In this document: positions 1-7,467 of the stretch, in pieces
How positions within the stretch are numbered: position 1 is the stretch's first letter
How the letters are laid out: every line of letters starts with the position of its first letter
NCBI GenBank assembly: GCA_002714165.1
Contig: PAWT01000009.1
Span: 25,251 to 36,918 of the forward strand
DNA from: Acidobacteriota bacterium
GTDB taxonomy: Bacteria > Acidobacteriota > Vicinamibacteria > Vicinamibacterales > UBA823
Reading direction: 5' to 3'
DNA: 11,668 nucleotides
Notes under the pieces: model-generated
Told to the model about the DNA's origin: nothing
Seen by the model: the letters and a program-made list of their open reading frames with translations, nothing else
Database searches by the model: none
Made by a program: the position numbers and the translations under genes

Positions 1-431
1 ACAACCGACAGCGTGTCGCCATCGACTACGATCCACACCCAACCGCTGCCAAATCGACCCACCGCCGCCTTTGCGAATTGATCTTTAAGGCTGTCAAAAT
101 TGCCAAATGAAGCCGTGATCGCTTCGGCAACCTTGCCCGTTGGGTCCCCTCCAGCATTCGGTCCCATGACTTGCCAGAACATTGAATGGTTCCAATGTCC
201 CCCGCCGTTATTGCGAACCGCTGTGCGAATGTCTTCCGGTACACTGGCGAGATCACCCATAAGCTCGTCCAAACTCTTCGACTGTAAGTCCGGATGCTTC
301 TCGAGCGCTGCGTCCAGTTTCGTAATGTAAGCGGCGTGATGCTTGCCATGGTGAATACGCATCGTCTCCTCGTCCACGTGAGGCTCAAGCGCGTCGTAGG
401 CGTACGGAAGTGGCGGCAATTCGTGGGCCAT
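1..431 (-). CDS. sodA: Superoxide dismutase, Mn/Fe family (partial, 3' end beyond the window)
   Basis: Converts superoxide to oxygen and hydrogen peroxide. The frame is open from ATG 429-431 to base 1, giving about 143 N-terminal residues of a family usually near 200; the C-terminal half, with the Asp and His metal ligands, lies outside. The start [18 protein letters not shown] is typical. His27 (in RIHHGKHH) and His82 (in [11 protein letters not shown]) match the first two metal ligands. The GGGH motif, rather than the AAQ of classic Fe enzymes, and the MGPNAGG segment point to the manganese or cambialistic type; the diagnostic Gln is not visible. A strong Shine-Dalgarno (AAGGAGGA, 5 bases before ATG) fixes the start. 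No signal peptide is seen, so it is probably cytoplasmic. It lies 77 bases downstream of nadA on the same strand. Metal preference is inferred from motifs only. Confidence 0.95.
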   Translation of the reverse strand, partial: MAHELPPLPYAYDALEPHVDEETMRIHHGKHHAAYITKLDAALEKHPDLQSKSLDELMGDLASVPEDIRTAVRNNGGGHWNHSMFWQVMGPNAGGDPTGKVAEAITASFGNFDSLKDQFAKAAVGRFGSGWVWIVVDGDTLSV

Positions 432-508
432 CGAAAATCCTCCTTACAGTGAGATCCAGCGTCCGATTGAACACCAGTGCGGCCGCAGCGGATCGAAGAC
501 CTTGGAGT

Positions 509-1654
509 TTACTGGATAGAAAGCATCCGGTCGAGAGCAACCCGGGTCCAATGTTTCTGGTCATCGGGCACTACAACCTGGTTGTGAACTTCGCCCTCGA
601 TCAGAGATTCAAGAACCCAGCAGAGATGGTTCGGCGACACACGGAACATGGTGGAACACAGGCACCCAAGCCCATCAAGGGTCAAGACCGTTCTACCAGG
701 CGCCATTTCCTTAGCAAGCCGATTCACTAAATGAATTTCGGTACCCACCGCCCACACCGAACCTACAGCACTCTCCCGAATGCGTTGAATGATCGTCTCT
801 GTGGAGCCGCTAGCATCAGCCGCCTGCACAACCTCCCAGGTACATTCGGGATGGACAATCACGCGCACCTCAGGTTCAGCCAAGCGCAACTGCTCAATTT
901 GAGCGACCGAAAATTTAGTGTGGACAGAACAGTGGCCTTTCCACAAAATTAGCTTAGCAGCCGCTACCTCGTCTGGTCTCAGGCCGCCCATCGGCTGCTG
1001 TGGATCCCAAACGACCATCTTATCAAGCGGCACACCCATGGAGTATGCGGTGTTCCGCCCTAAGTGTTGGTCAGGCAGGAAAAGAATCTTCTCACCACGC
1101 TCCCAACCCCACCGCAGCGTGGCAACAGCGTTACTTGAAGTGCAGACAACACCACCCTCACGACCACAAAAGGCCTTAATTTCCGCGGCTGAGTTCATAT
1201 ATGTCACGGGCACGACATCGGTAACACCTAGTTCTTCGAGCTCGCGCCAGCAGACTTCAAGTTCGTCTGCCGCTGCCATATCGGCCATCGAGCAACCAGC
1301 AGCAAGGTCGGGTAGGATGACCCGTTGATATGGAGCACTGAGTACATCCGCACTTTCAGCCATAAAGTGGACGCCACAGAAGATGATGAACTCGGTGTCG
1401 GAACGTTCTGCTGCAACCTTGGCAAGCTTGAACGAGTCACCGCTATAGTCGGCGAACTTGAAAACCTCATCCCGCTGGTAATGATGGCCAAGGATCACTA
1501 GCCGATCCCCAAGAGCCGCCCGCGCTGCCGAAATTCGGACTTCCAATTCTTCGTCAGATACGCCTAGGTAACGCTCCGGGAGCGGCTGACGTTCACCAAT
1601 CTGCTGACGTTCGTACTCGTTCAACACTTCGAGTTGCGTGGAACCTACAACCAT
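509..1654 (-). CDS. nadA: Quinolinate synthase NadA
   Basis: Condenses iminoaspartate with dihydroxyacetone phosphate to give quinolinate, the precursor of NAD; a cytoplasmic [4Fe-4S] enzyme. The protein is 381 residues, slightly longer than the common 300-350, with an N-terminal stretch of about 45 residues before the core. Visible family motifs are ILGHHYQ (54-60), FCGVHFMAE (92-100), TYMNSAAEIKA (151-161) and TSSNA (172-176). The three cluster cysteines are most likely Cys121 (AGCSMAD), Cys242 (WKGHCSVH) and Cys333 (in DGLGCLCSTM; Cys331 is adjacent). The start is the ATG at 1652-1654; a GGAGG lies 14 bases upstream, too far for a standard site, so initiation may be weak or leaderless. It lies between mqnE (upstream, 162-base gap) and sod (downstream, 77-base gap). 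No nadB or nadC is present. The identity is secure. Confidence 0.97.
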   Translation of the reverse strand: MVVGSTQLEVLNEYERQQIGERQPLPERYLGVSDEELEVRISAARAALGDRLVILGHHYQRDEVFKFADYSGDSFKLAKVAAERSDTEFIIFCGVHFMAESADVLSAPYQRVILPDLAAGCSMADMAAADELEVCWRELEELGVTDVVPVTYMNSAAEIKAFCGREGGVVCTSSNAVATLRWGWERGEKILFLPDQHLGRNTAYSMGVPLDKMVVWDPQQPMGGLRPDEVAAAKLILWKGHCSVHTKFSVAQIEQLRLAEPEVRVIVHPECTWEVVQAADASGSTETIIQRIRESAVGSVWAVGTEIHLVNRLAKEMAPGRTVLTLDGLGCLCSTMFRVSPNHLCWVLESLIEGEVHNQVVVPDDQKHWTRVALDRMLSIQ

Positions 1655-1699
1655 CGTCTAATTCGATGCCTCCATCCTGTGATTGTGAAATTTTGCTCA

Positions 1700-1705
1700 A
1701 TCATA
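1700..1705 (-). promoter_or_regulatory. Possible -10 element upstream of nadA
   Basis: The 162-base gap between mqnE and nadA contains TATGAT on the minus strand, about 45 bases before the nadA ATG. No convincing -35 box is seen at 16-18 bases. I see no riboswitch or clear operator in the rest of the gap. It would give nadA a promoter separate from mqnE, but this is a single hexamer match and weak. Confidence 0.25.
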
Positions 1706-1816
1706 GGTCGCGAAAAAGGCCAGTCCCTACACCCAAGTTCTAAAAGTGGAGTGGAGCCTGACGCTATTCGTATCCTAGCACAGCAAAGGTAGTGTTTGGT
1801 GGTCCACTTACAAGCG

Positions 1817-2917
1817 TTAAGCAGTCACCGACAAGACGTTGTAAAGGGTATCGCGCTCAATTGGTTGTCGGCCAGCAGCACTAATGAGCCGACCGATTTC
1901 GTGCGTCGTCATCACTTCAGGAGTCCGCGCACCAGCCATGTGGTAGATACGCTCCTCGTGCACAGTGCCATCGAGGTCGTCTGCTCCAAACCAAAGGGCT
2001 GTCTGGGCCACGTCGACACCGGTTGCGATCCAAAACGCCTTTATGTGCGAAACATTGTCGAGCATTAACCGTGCGACTGCGTGCACACGCAGAGTGTCGG
2101 CGGCGGTCGGCGCTGGCAACTTGCGCATCTGGTTGTTATCGGGATGAAATGCCAGTGGGATAAATGCCTGAAACCCCTCTGTCTCATCCTGTAAGTCGCG
2201 GACACGGAGCATGTGGTCCAAGCGCTCGGCCGGTGTTTCGATATGACCGTACAACATGGTGACATTCGATCGCATCCCTAATTGATGCACCGTCCGGTGA
2301 ATCGCGAGGTAGCGCTCCGTTCCACACTTATCGTGGCTAATCTTCCGCCGCACTCTTTCGGCAAATATTTCAGCTCCACCACCAGGCAAAGAGTCCAGTC
2401 CAGCATCCATCAGTTCTCGTAAAACCTGCTCGTCAGACATCCCATAGAGATCGGCAAAGAAAGCGATCTCCACAGCCGTAAAACATTTGAGATGAACGTT
2501 TGGACGGATCCGCTTAAAACCCTGCAACAGCTCAACGTAGTAGCTGAACGGAAGGTCGGGGTGAAGACCATTAACGACGTGGACTTCCGTCAACGCCTGA
2601 TCCTCACGGTCACGAACCTTGTCCCAGGCCTCCTCCAACGACATCGTATAGGCCCCCGGGTCGCCCGGCTTCAGCCGTGCGAAAGCACAAAACAAACAAC
2701 TCGCTACACAAACATTCGTGGCTTCAATCCTAATATTTTGATTAAAAAAAGTCTGATCTGCGTGTCGGCGTTCTCGTTCGCGATTGGCCAGCCAGCCCAC
2801 AGCTAGAAGATCAGGCGCTTCAAACAGCCGCATGCCTTCGTCAAAACTAAGCCGCTCACCAGCCTCAAGCCGGTCGGCGATGTCCAATAGGCGTGAGGCC
2901 TCAAGTCGAAGTCGCAT
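1817..2917 (-). CDS. mqnE: Aminofutalosine synthase MqnE (radical SAM)
   Basis: Radical SAM enzyme of the futalosine menaquinone pathway; it joins an adenosyl radical to the enolpyruvyl benzoate made by MqnA, giving aminofutalosine. The protein has 366 residues. The CxxxCxxC cluster motif is Cys70, Cys74 and Cys77 (NVCVASCLFCAF). Other family marks are VNGLHPDLP (115-123), AGLDSLPGGGAEIF (172-185), TMLYGHIET (220-228), FIPLAFHPDNN (252-262) and the C-terminal AGRQPIERDTLYN. The GLDSLPGGGAEIF and GHIET forms fit MqnE better than its paralogue MqnC, the dehypoxanthine futalosine cyclase. The start is the ATG at 2915-2917; no Shine-Dalgarno is evident. It is transcribed divergently from the B12 operon and followed by nadA. 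Another pathway gene, mqnD, lies about 5.5 kb away; mqnA, mqnB and mqnC are not in the window. Confidence 0.95.
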   Translation of the reverse strand: MRLRLEASRLLDIADRLEAGERLSFDEGMRLFEAPDLLAVGWLANRERERRHADQTFFNQNIRIEATNVCVASCLFCAFARLKPGDPGAYTMSLEEAWDKVRDREDQALTEVHVVNGLHPDLPFSYYVELLQGFKRIRPNVHLKCFTAVEIAFFADLYGMSDEQVLRELMDAGLDSLPGGGAEIFAERVRRKISHDKCGTERYLAIHRTVHQLGMRSNVTMLYGHIETPAERLDHMLRVRDLQDETEGFQAFIPLAFHPDNNQMRKLPAPTAADTLRVHAVARLMLDNVSHIKAFWIATGVDVAQTALWFGADDLDGTVHEERIYHMAGARTPEVMTTHEIGRLISAAGRQPIERDTLYNVLSVTA

Positions 2918-3010
2918 GGATCAAGCAAGAACTACTTCGGTTCTATGTCGTTAGCGCAACCTTATAAACAACGGTTCCGAAAGCCTGCAGACTGGTTCGT
3001 CATTCTCCCA

Positions 3011-3019
3011 TGCTATACT
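3011..3019 (+). promoter_or_regulatory. Extended -10 promoter for the B12 uptake operon
   Basis: TGCTATACT is an extended -10 element (TGn followed by TATACT, one mismatch from TATAAT). No good -35 hexamer is seen 16-18 bases upstream, which is usual for this class. Transcription would begin near 3026-3027, just before the first conserved bases of the cobalamin riboswitch. That position is the main support. Confidence 0.55.
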
Positions 3020-3032
3020 CCGCCGCACAACC

Positions 3033-3205
3033 GACGCTTCCCAGTGGTCATGCGAAGTGGGTGCGAGGCCCACACGGTACCGCCACTGTAAGCGGGGAGC
3101 GAAGCGACTCGGTGCTTCGAATTTTATGGCCACCACTGTGCTCGTGAAGAGCATGGGAAGGTGCTGTCGCTTCGTGTCGATCCGCGAGTCAGGACACCTG
3201 GCCCC
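3033..3205 (+). promoter_or_regulatory. Cobalamin (AdoCbl) riboswitch
   Basis: The conserved core of the cobalamin riboswitch appears in order. GGTGCGA is followed by CGGTACCGCCACTGTAAGCG (GCCACTGT at 3082-3089) and GGGGAGCGAA; then comes a variable arm with a second CACTG and GGGAAGGTGC (3154-3163). The B12 box is GAGTCAGGACACCTGGCC at 3186-3203, close to the consensus. Boundaries are approximate. It lies in the leader of the btuB-like gene, about 80 bases before its start. It is expected to lower expression of the downstream transport operon when cobalamin is bound. It also supplies the best evidence that the operon carries corrinoids rather than heme or siderophores. Confidence 0.93.
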
Positions 3206-3250
3206 TGGGCTCGTCTTCTTCTGCATGCCCCGGTTCATCCCGCGGGTAAT

Positions 3251-3272
3251 TTTGGCGCGCGATTACGCCAAA
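3251..3272 (+). promoter_or_regulatory. Hairpin abutting the btuB ribosome binding site
   Basis: TTTGGCG (3251-3257) pairs perfectly with CGCCAAA (3266-3272) across an 8-base loop. The 3' arm runs directly into the Shine-Dalgarno AGAGGA (3272-3277), which is 5 bases before the GTG start at 3283. No U-run follows, so it is not an intrinsic terminator. The position suggests an expression-platform element that affects ribosome access under control of the riboswitch; that role is inferred from placement only. Confidence 0.5.
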
Positions 3273-3282
3273 GAGGAATTCA

Positions 3283-5553
3283 GTGTCCCGTTTACCGCAT
3301 ATCCCTTGGTTCAGTTTCCTTCTACTCACTCTCCTAACTTCTCCCCTTGCGGGAACGGCCTTTGGAAATAACCTCTCCGGCATCGTCGTCGACCCGACCG
3401 GGCGCCCGGTTCAGTTTGCCAGCGTGTTGTTATCACGCGCCGGGACAATAAGGACCACTACCACGACCGACTCCGCCGGGCATTTTAGTTTTATCGAACT
3501 CACAAACGGACAGTACAAACTCCACGTATCGGTTCCCGGTTTCCGCAGTGAAGTGGTGCCGGTCCATGTTGAGACTGGCATGGTGCAATATGTAACGGTC
3601 TCACTACGCATCAGCGCCATCGCTGAATCGATAGTCGTATCCGCGGCACAAGTTAATCGTCCGCTATCCTACACACCGGATAGCGTGACGGTAATCGACG
3701 GCGACGACCTTCGCGCCAAGCAGATTGACACTGTCTCCGAAGGGTTACGCCTCGTCCCTGGGCTTACAGTTACACAGGGCGGAGGTAAGGGCGGCGTCAC
3801 TTCACTGTTTCCACGTGGCGGCGAATCAAACTTTACGCTGGTGATTATTGATGGAGTGCGTGTCAACACTTTTGGTGGCGGCTTCGATTTCGCACACCTA
3901 CCGACCGTAGACATCGAGCGCATCGAGGTCGTGCGTGGGCCCCAAAGTGCCTTGTATGGGTCAGACGCTATCGGTGCCGTCGTGCAGATCATCACAAAAC
4001 GCGGCGGACCAAACCGCACCTCGGGGCTCGTCGAGGGAGGGAGCTTCGGGACTTCCCGGGCTGCTGGCACCGTTTCGGGGTCATATGGAGCCTGGCATTG
4101 GGGTGCCAGCGGTGAGCGCCTTGCCACTGACGGCTTCACGGGCCAAGCACCGGCTACTGGTGAACCCGTTTCGAACGACGACTATCAGCGCAAGATTGGC
4201 TCGTTCAGGTTTGGGTGGGACGGCAGCCGAGACATTCGAATCAGCGGTTTTGGGCATTTGAGTTCCTACGAACGGGGCTTTCCAGGACCGTTTGGAAGCG
4301 ACCCGCGCGGACACGTCATGACGGTCGACACAGTATCGCGGGGCAAGAACGATATGCAGCTGCTTTCAATGGCCGCCGCAGTTCCATTAAGTGATCGCAT
4401 TACAGAACATCTGCACGTTTCTTGGAGCAATCACGATGGCGTATTCACTAACCCGTTCGGAGTCTCGGAATCTGAGTCTCGCCGCGTAACAGTGCGTGGT
4501 CAGACCGACGTGATGATTTCGCCGAGCCTTGGCTTATCGGCTGGCGGAGAGCTGCACCACGAGCAAGCAGAGAGTAGTTTCATCACCGGTCCAGATGCCA
4601 GCCGTGCACCAATCAAACGCCGCATGGTCGGCGCTTTCGGAGAGTTACGTTACGAAGTTAGTGAACGTTTCTACGTCACCGCTGGAGTGCGTGCTGAGCA
4701 AATCCGACGCGATGTCCTGAGTCCTGACCCGAACGCATTCTCGCCACGACCGGCCTTCGACCCAGACTCGATCGTGTCGGTTAATCCGAAACTCTCAGTT
4801 GCATATTTTCTTCGACCTGAGAGACAGCAGAAGCAGTATTGGACTCGGCTGCACGGTAGCGCGGGTACGGGAATCCGACCACCCGACGCGTTCGAAATTG
4901 CCTTTACTGACAATCCGACTCTGAAACCCGAGCGCAACCGCAGCCTTGAATTCGGCATCGAACAGACCATCGCAGGAGGTGCCATTATTATCGATGGAAC
5001 TGGATTCTTGAATCGCTACGATGATTTAATCGTGGCGGTTGGCCAGTCCCTTCAAGACGCAAGTCGGTTCAGGACAGACAACATTTCAAACGCCCGTACG
5101 CAAGGTCTCGAACTCGCGGTCTCTGCGCGCACGCCTTGGGGCCTGGAAGCGACGGTGACCTATACCTGGCTCGACACCGAAATCCTCGCAGTCGACCGAT
5201 CCTCAGGCCAAGCTCCACCGCCATTTCGGGTTGGAGATACCTTGCTGCGGCGACCGCACCATCAGAGCACCGTTGATCTGGTTTATCGGAAGGGGCCTCT
5301 AACAGCCTTCGGCCGGCTTCTTGCACGCGGCCGAAGTCTCGATGTTGAGCCGTCGTTCGGTGCTTTTGACGGTCTATTCATAAATCCTGGCCACAGCGTG
5401 GTCAATCTTGGCGGCACGCTTACCGTGATGACCGGTCTTGATCTCTTTGCACGAATCACCAATTTACTCGACCACGGGTACGAAGAGGTTTTTGGATTTC
5501 CTGCGCCTGGGAGAGGTGTGATCATTGGAGTGCAAGTTGCTACAAGTCACTAA
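3283..5553 (+). CDS. btuB: TonB-dependent outer-membrane receptor, BtuB-like (corrinoid uptake)
   Basis: Outer-membrane channel that imports corrinoids using energy from TonB. The protein is 756 residues, longer than classic BtuB (about 600). The GTG start is supported by AGAGGA 5 bases upstream. A signal peptide covers about residues 1-28 (hydrophobic FSFLLLTLLTSPLAGTAFG). Residues 30-112 form a carboxypeptidase-regulatory-like beta-sandwich (LSGIVVDPTGRPVQFASV). A TonB box, ESIVVSA (115-121), closely resembles the DTLVVTA of BtuB. The plug spans about 125-242 (VTVIDGDDL, IIDGVRV, GPQSALYGSDAIGAVVQIITKRGG), and the rest is the beta-barrel, ending in an ARITNLLDHGYEEVFGFPAPGRG-type C-terminus. 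The final residues (VQVATSH) lack the usual terminal aromatic residue. Its 3' end overlaps the ATPase gene. Substrate assignment rests on the upstream cobalamin riboswitch. Confidence 0.92.
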   Translation: MSRLPHIPWFSFLLLTLLTSPLAGTAFGNNLSGIVVDPTGRPVQFASVLLSRAGTIRTTTTTDSAGHFSFIELTNGQYKLHVSVPGFRSEVVPVHVETGMVQYVTVSLRISAIAESIVVSAAQVNRPLSYTPDSVTVIDGDDLRAKQIDTVSEGLRLVPGLTVTQGGGKGGVTSLFPRGGESNFTLVIIDGVRVNTFGGGFDFAHLPTVDIERIEVVRGPQSALYGSDAIGAVVQIITKRGGPNRTSGLVEGGSFGTSRAAGTVSGSYGAWHWGASGERLATDGFTGQAPATGEPVSNDDYQRKIGSFRFGWDGSRDIRISGFGHLSSYERGFPGPFGSDPRGHVMTVDTVSRGKNDMQLLSMAAAVPLSDRITEHLHVSWSNHDGVFTNPFGVSESESRRVTVRGQTDVMISPSLGLSAGGELHHEQAESSFITGPDASRAPIKRRMVGAFGELRYEVSERFYVTAGVRAEQIRRDVLSPDPNAFSPRPAFDPDSIVSVNPKLSVAYFLRPERQQKQYWTRLHGSAGTGIRPPDAFEIAFTDNPTLKPERNRSLEFGIEQTIAGGAIIIDGTGFLNRYDDLIVAVGQSLQDASRFRTDNISNARTQGLELAVSARTPWGLEATVTYTWLDTEILAVDRSSGQAPPPFRVGDTLLRRPHHQSTVDLVYRKGPLTAFGRLLARGRSLDVEPSFGAFDGLFINPGHSVVNLGGTLTVMTGLDLFARITNLLDHGYEEVFGFPAPGRGVIIGVQVATSH

Positions 5554-6370
5554 TGTCTCGTTCGCCTACGACAAGCACCTCGTCCTGAATGATGTCTCTT
5601 TTGAACTAGCTTCAGGAGGATTGCTGGGCATCCTCGGGCCGAACGGCTCAGGTAAGACAACACTGTTGCGCCTACTGGGAGGCCTGCTATGTCCTACCAC
5701 GGGCCAAGTCGTACTCGACGGCAGTGACCTCGATAGCATCCCTAAAGCCGGACTAGCGAAACGGATGGCAATGGTGCCACAGGAAACCTACCTAGCATTT
5801 GACTACTCCGTCCTTGAGGTCGCCTTGATGGGACGTTATCCCCATCTTCAGACTTTCGAGGTTGAGGGACCCGAGGACGTCGAGTTGGCCCGTGCCGCAC
5901 TAACTGAGACCGGCACAGCTGACCTCGAGCAGCGCTCGTTTATGACGCTAAGCGGAGGTGAAAAACAGCGTGTTGTCATCGCCAGCGCCTTGGCACAATT
6001 CGGACGGCGCGCAGCCGATGCTGGCCGCCGGCCTAGCGAGGTGCTCCTCCTCGATGAACCAACCGCATCGCTCGATCTCGGTTACCAGTTGGATATAGCA
6101 TCAACTATCCGTCGCTTAAACAAAGACCGATCCACAGCAGTAGTGGTCTCAACTCACGACCTCAACTTCGCCACCAGTGTCTGTGACCACGTCGTGCTTC
6201 TTCGACAGGGATGCGTCCTCGCTGCCGGACCTATCCACAAAATTCTCCGGCCGGACACCGTCAAAGACCTTTACGACGTGGACGTCGTAGTCGAACAACA
6301 TGCCGTAGCCGGACATCTGACCATTACCCCATTGGCACGGCGTGCAACCGACGCACCTGATGGACACTGA
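5525..6370 (+). CDS. btuD: ABC transporter ATP-binding protein, BtuD/FecE type
   Basis: Cytoplasmic ATPase that powers corrinoid import through the permease. Counting from TTG 5525 (281 residues): Walker A GPNGSGKT (38-45), Q-loop around Gln86 (VPQETYL), signature LSGGEKQ (142-148), Walker B VLLLDEP (173-179), D-loop SLD and switch His211 (STHDLN). About 12 extra residues (FGRRAADAGRRPSE region, 159-172) lie between the signature and Walker B; some hemin-type ATPases have a comparable insert. The start is uncertain. TTG 5525 has GAGAGG 8 bases upstream, whereas TTG 5537 has GGAG 6 bases upstream and gives MLQVTNVSFAY, the usual family N-terminus. Either overlaps the receptor gene (by 29 or 17 bases), suggesting translational coupling. 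The stop overlaps the permease start as TGATG. Confidence 0.93.
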   Translation: MECKLLQVTNVSFAYDKHLVLNDVSFELASGGLLGILGPNGSGKTTLLRLLGGLLCPTTGQVVLDGSDLDSIPKAGLAKRMAMVPQETYLAFDYSVLEVALMGRYPHLQTFEVEGPEDVELARAALTETGTADLEQRSFMTLSGGEKQRVVIASALAQFGRRAADAGRRPSEVLLLDEPTASLDLGYQLDIASTIRRLNKDRSTAVVVSTHDLNFATSVCDHVVLLRQGCVLAAGPIHKILRPDTVKDLYDVDVVVEQHAVAGHLTITPLARRATDAPDGH

Positions 6371-7467
6371 TGAGTAACGAACTGACCGGCACCATTAAAA
6401 GACCGTCGCACCAAACCTCGGGCTCTGGCAATGAGACACCAATCACGCCCTCGGCAAAGCGAAGTTGGAGTCTTCGTCGCAAACTGATAGTCACTCTTAG
6501 CGGATTCGGTGGACTTGCGCTAATAACACTCGTCGTCGCTCCACTCGTCGGTCCAACACCAATCACCTTGGCACGAGTTTTCGACACTTCAGTTCCTTTC
6601 AGAGATAACGTTGACGCCCAGATCTTTTTTATCGCAAGGCTACCTCGGACGTTAGCGGGAATCCTCGTCGGAGCATCATTAGCAGTTGCAGGTGTCGTGT
6701 TTCAAGCCTTACTGCGGAATCCGCTCGCCACACCTTTCACCCTTGGAGTGTCAGCTGGTGCATCACTCGGTGCAATGTTAGTAATCACCCTCGGACTACC
6801 TAGTGCGGTGGCTGGAATCCCAGCGGTACCGATTGCGAGTCTACTCGGGTCGCTTGGCGCGGCTGGCATTGTCTATGCTATGGCAACGCTCAGACATCGA
6901 GGCCTGTCAACGACTGTCCTGCTACTCGCGGGAGTGACGCTCAATTCTTTCTTTTCGGCGCTCATTATGTTCGTGCAGTATTCGTCAGATTTCGCACAAA
7001 CCTTCCAGACAGTACGCTGGCTGATGGGAAATCTTGACGTCGGTGGGTTCCAACCGATCCTTGCCACACTGCCTCTTTTAGGTATCGCCTTCGTGATGTT
7101 CGGGACCCTTCCACGCGCACTCAACCTCTTGACCCTAGGTAGTGACAGTGCTGCCGCTAGAGGCGTGGACGTTCTCCGCGTTCAGCGCGTGGCGTTTCTG
7201 AGCGCATCCCTCGCAACAGGTGCAGCTGTGTCGCTAAGCGGCCCGATCGGTTTCATTGGTATCGTGATTCCCCATCTCATTAGACTGGTCGTTGGAGCCG
7301 ACCACCGGATTGTCATGCCGGCTTCTGCGTTCCTCGGAGCCGCGTTTCTAGTTGCGTGTGATGTTGTTGCACGTTCCGTCATGGCACCGCTTGAGCTACC
7401 AGTTGGTGTTATCACAGCACTGACCGGTGGACCGTTCTTCCTATGGCTATTGGTGCGACGACGATGA
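6370..7467 (+). CDS. btuC: ABC transporter permease, BtuC/FecCD family
   Basis: Inner-membrane channel subunit for corrinoid import. It has 365 residues, mostly hydrophobic, with roughly nine or ten membrane segments starting at about residue 39. The first 36 residues are hydrophilic and rich in Ser, Thr and Lys, a longer cytoplasmic lead than usual. Family motifs are ARLPRTLAGILVGASLA (89-105), RNPLATPFTLGVSAGASLGA (116-135), the cytoplasmic coupling region around LNLLTLGSDSAAARGVDV (251-268), GPIGFIGIVIPHLIRLVVG (291-309) with ADHR (310-313), and the C-terminal GVITALTGGPFFLWLL. The ATG at 6370 overlaps the ATPase stop by one base (TGATG), typical of coupled translation. The FecCD family also carries heme and siderophores; the corrinoid assignment comes from the riboswitch upstream of the operon. 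Confidence 0.93.
   Translation: MSNELTGTIKRPSHQTSGSGNETPITPSAKRSWSLRRKLIVTLSGFGGLALITLVVAPLVGPTPITLARVFDTSVPFRDNVDAQIFFIARLPRTLAGILVGASLAVAGVVFQALLRNPLATPFTLGVSAGASLGAMLVITLGLPSAVAGIPAVPIASLLGSLGAAGIVYAMATLRHRGLSTTVLLLAGVTLNSFFSALIMFVQYSSDFAQTFQTVRWLMGNLDVGGFQPILATLPLLGIAFVMFGTLPRALNLLTLGSDSAAARGVDVLRVQRVAFLSASLATGAAVSLSGPIGFIGIVIPHLIRLVVGADHRIVMPASAFLGAAFLVACDVVARSVMAPLELPVGVITALTGGPFFLWLLVRRR

Noticed and set aside
26..388. Arg- and Ser-rich minus-strand open frame
   Set aside because: It lies inside the superoxide dismutase gene in another frame, and its composition is that of a shadow frame.
478..487. Ten-base palindrome TGCGGCCGCA between nadA and sod, as a possible terminator or operator
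   Set aside because: It has no loop and no T-run, and one short GC palindrome is weak evidence for either role.
2951..3000. Possible mqnE promoter (TATAAG or TTGTTT-like hexamers on the minus strand)
   Set aside because: No pair of boxes with acceptable spacing and match could be found, so I do not annotate one.
3057..3371. Plus-strand open frame of 104 codons through the leader region
   Set aside because: It covers the cobalamin riboswitch and the first codons of the receptor in another frame; the conserved RNA explains the sequence.
3669..4139. Long minus-strand open frame of about 156 codons within the receptor gene
   Set aside because: It is antisense to strongly conserved plug and barrel coding sequence, its product is Pro/Ser/Arg-rich without motifs, and no ribosome binding site supports it.
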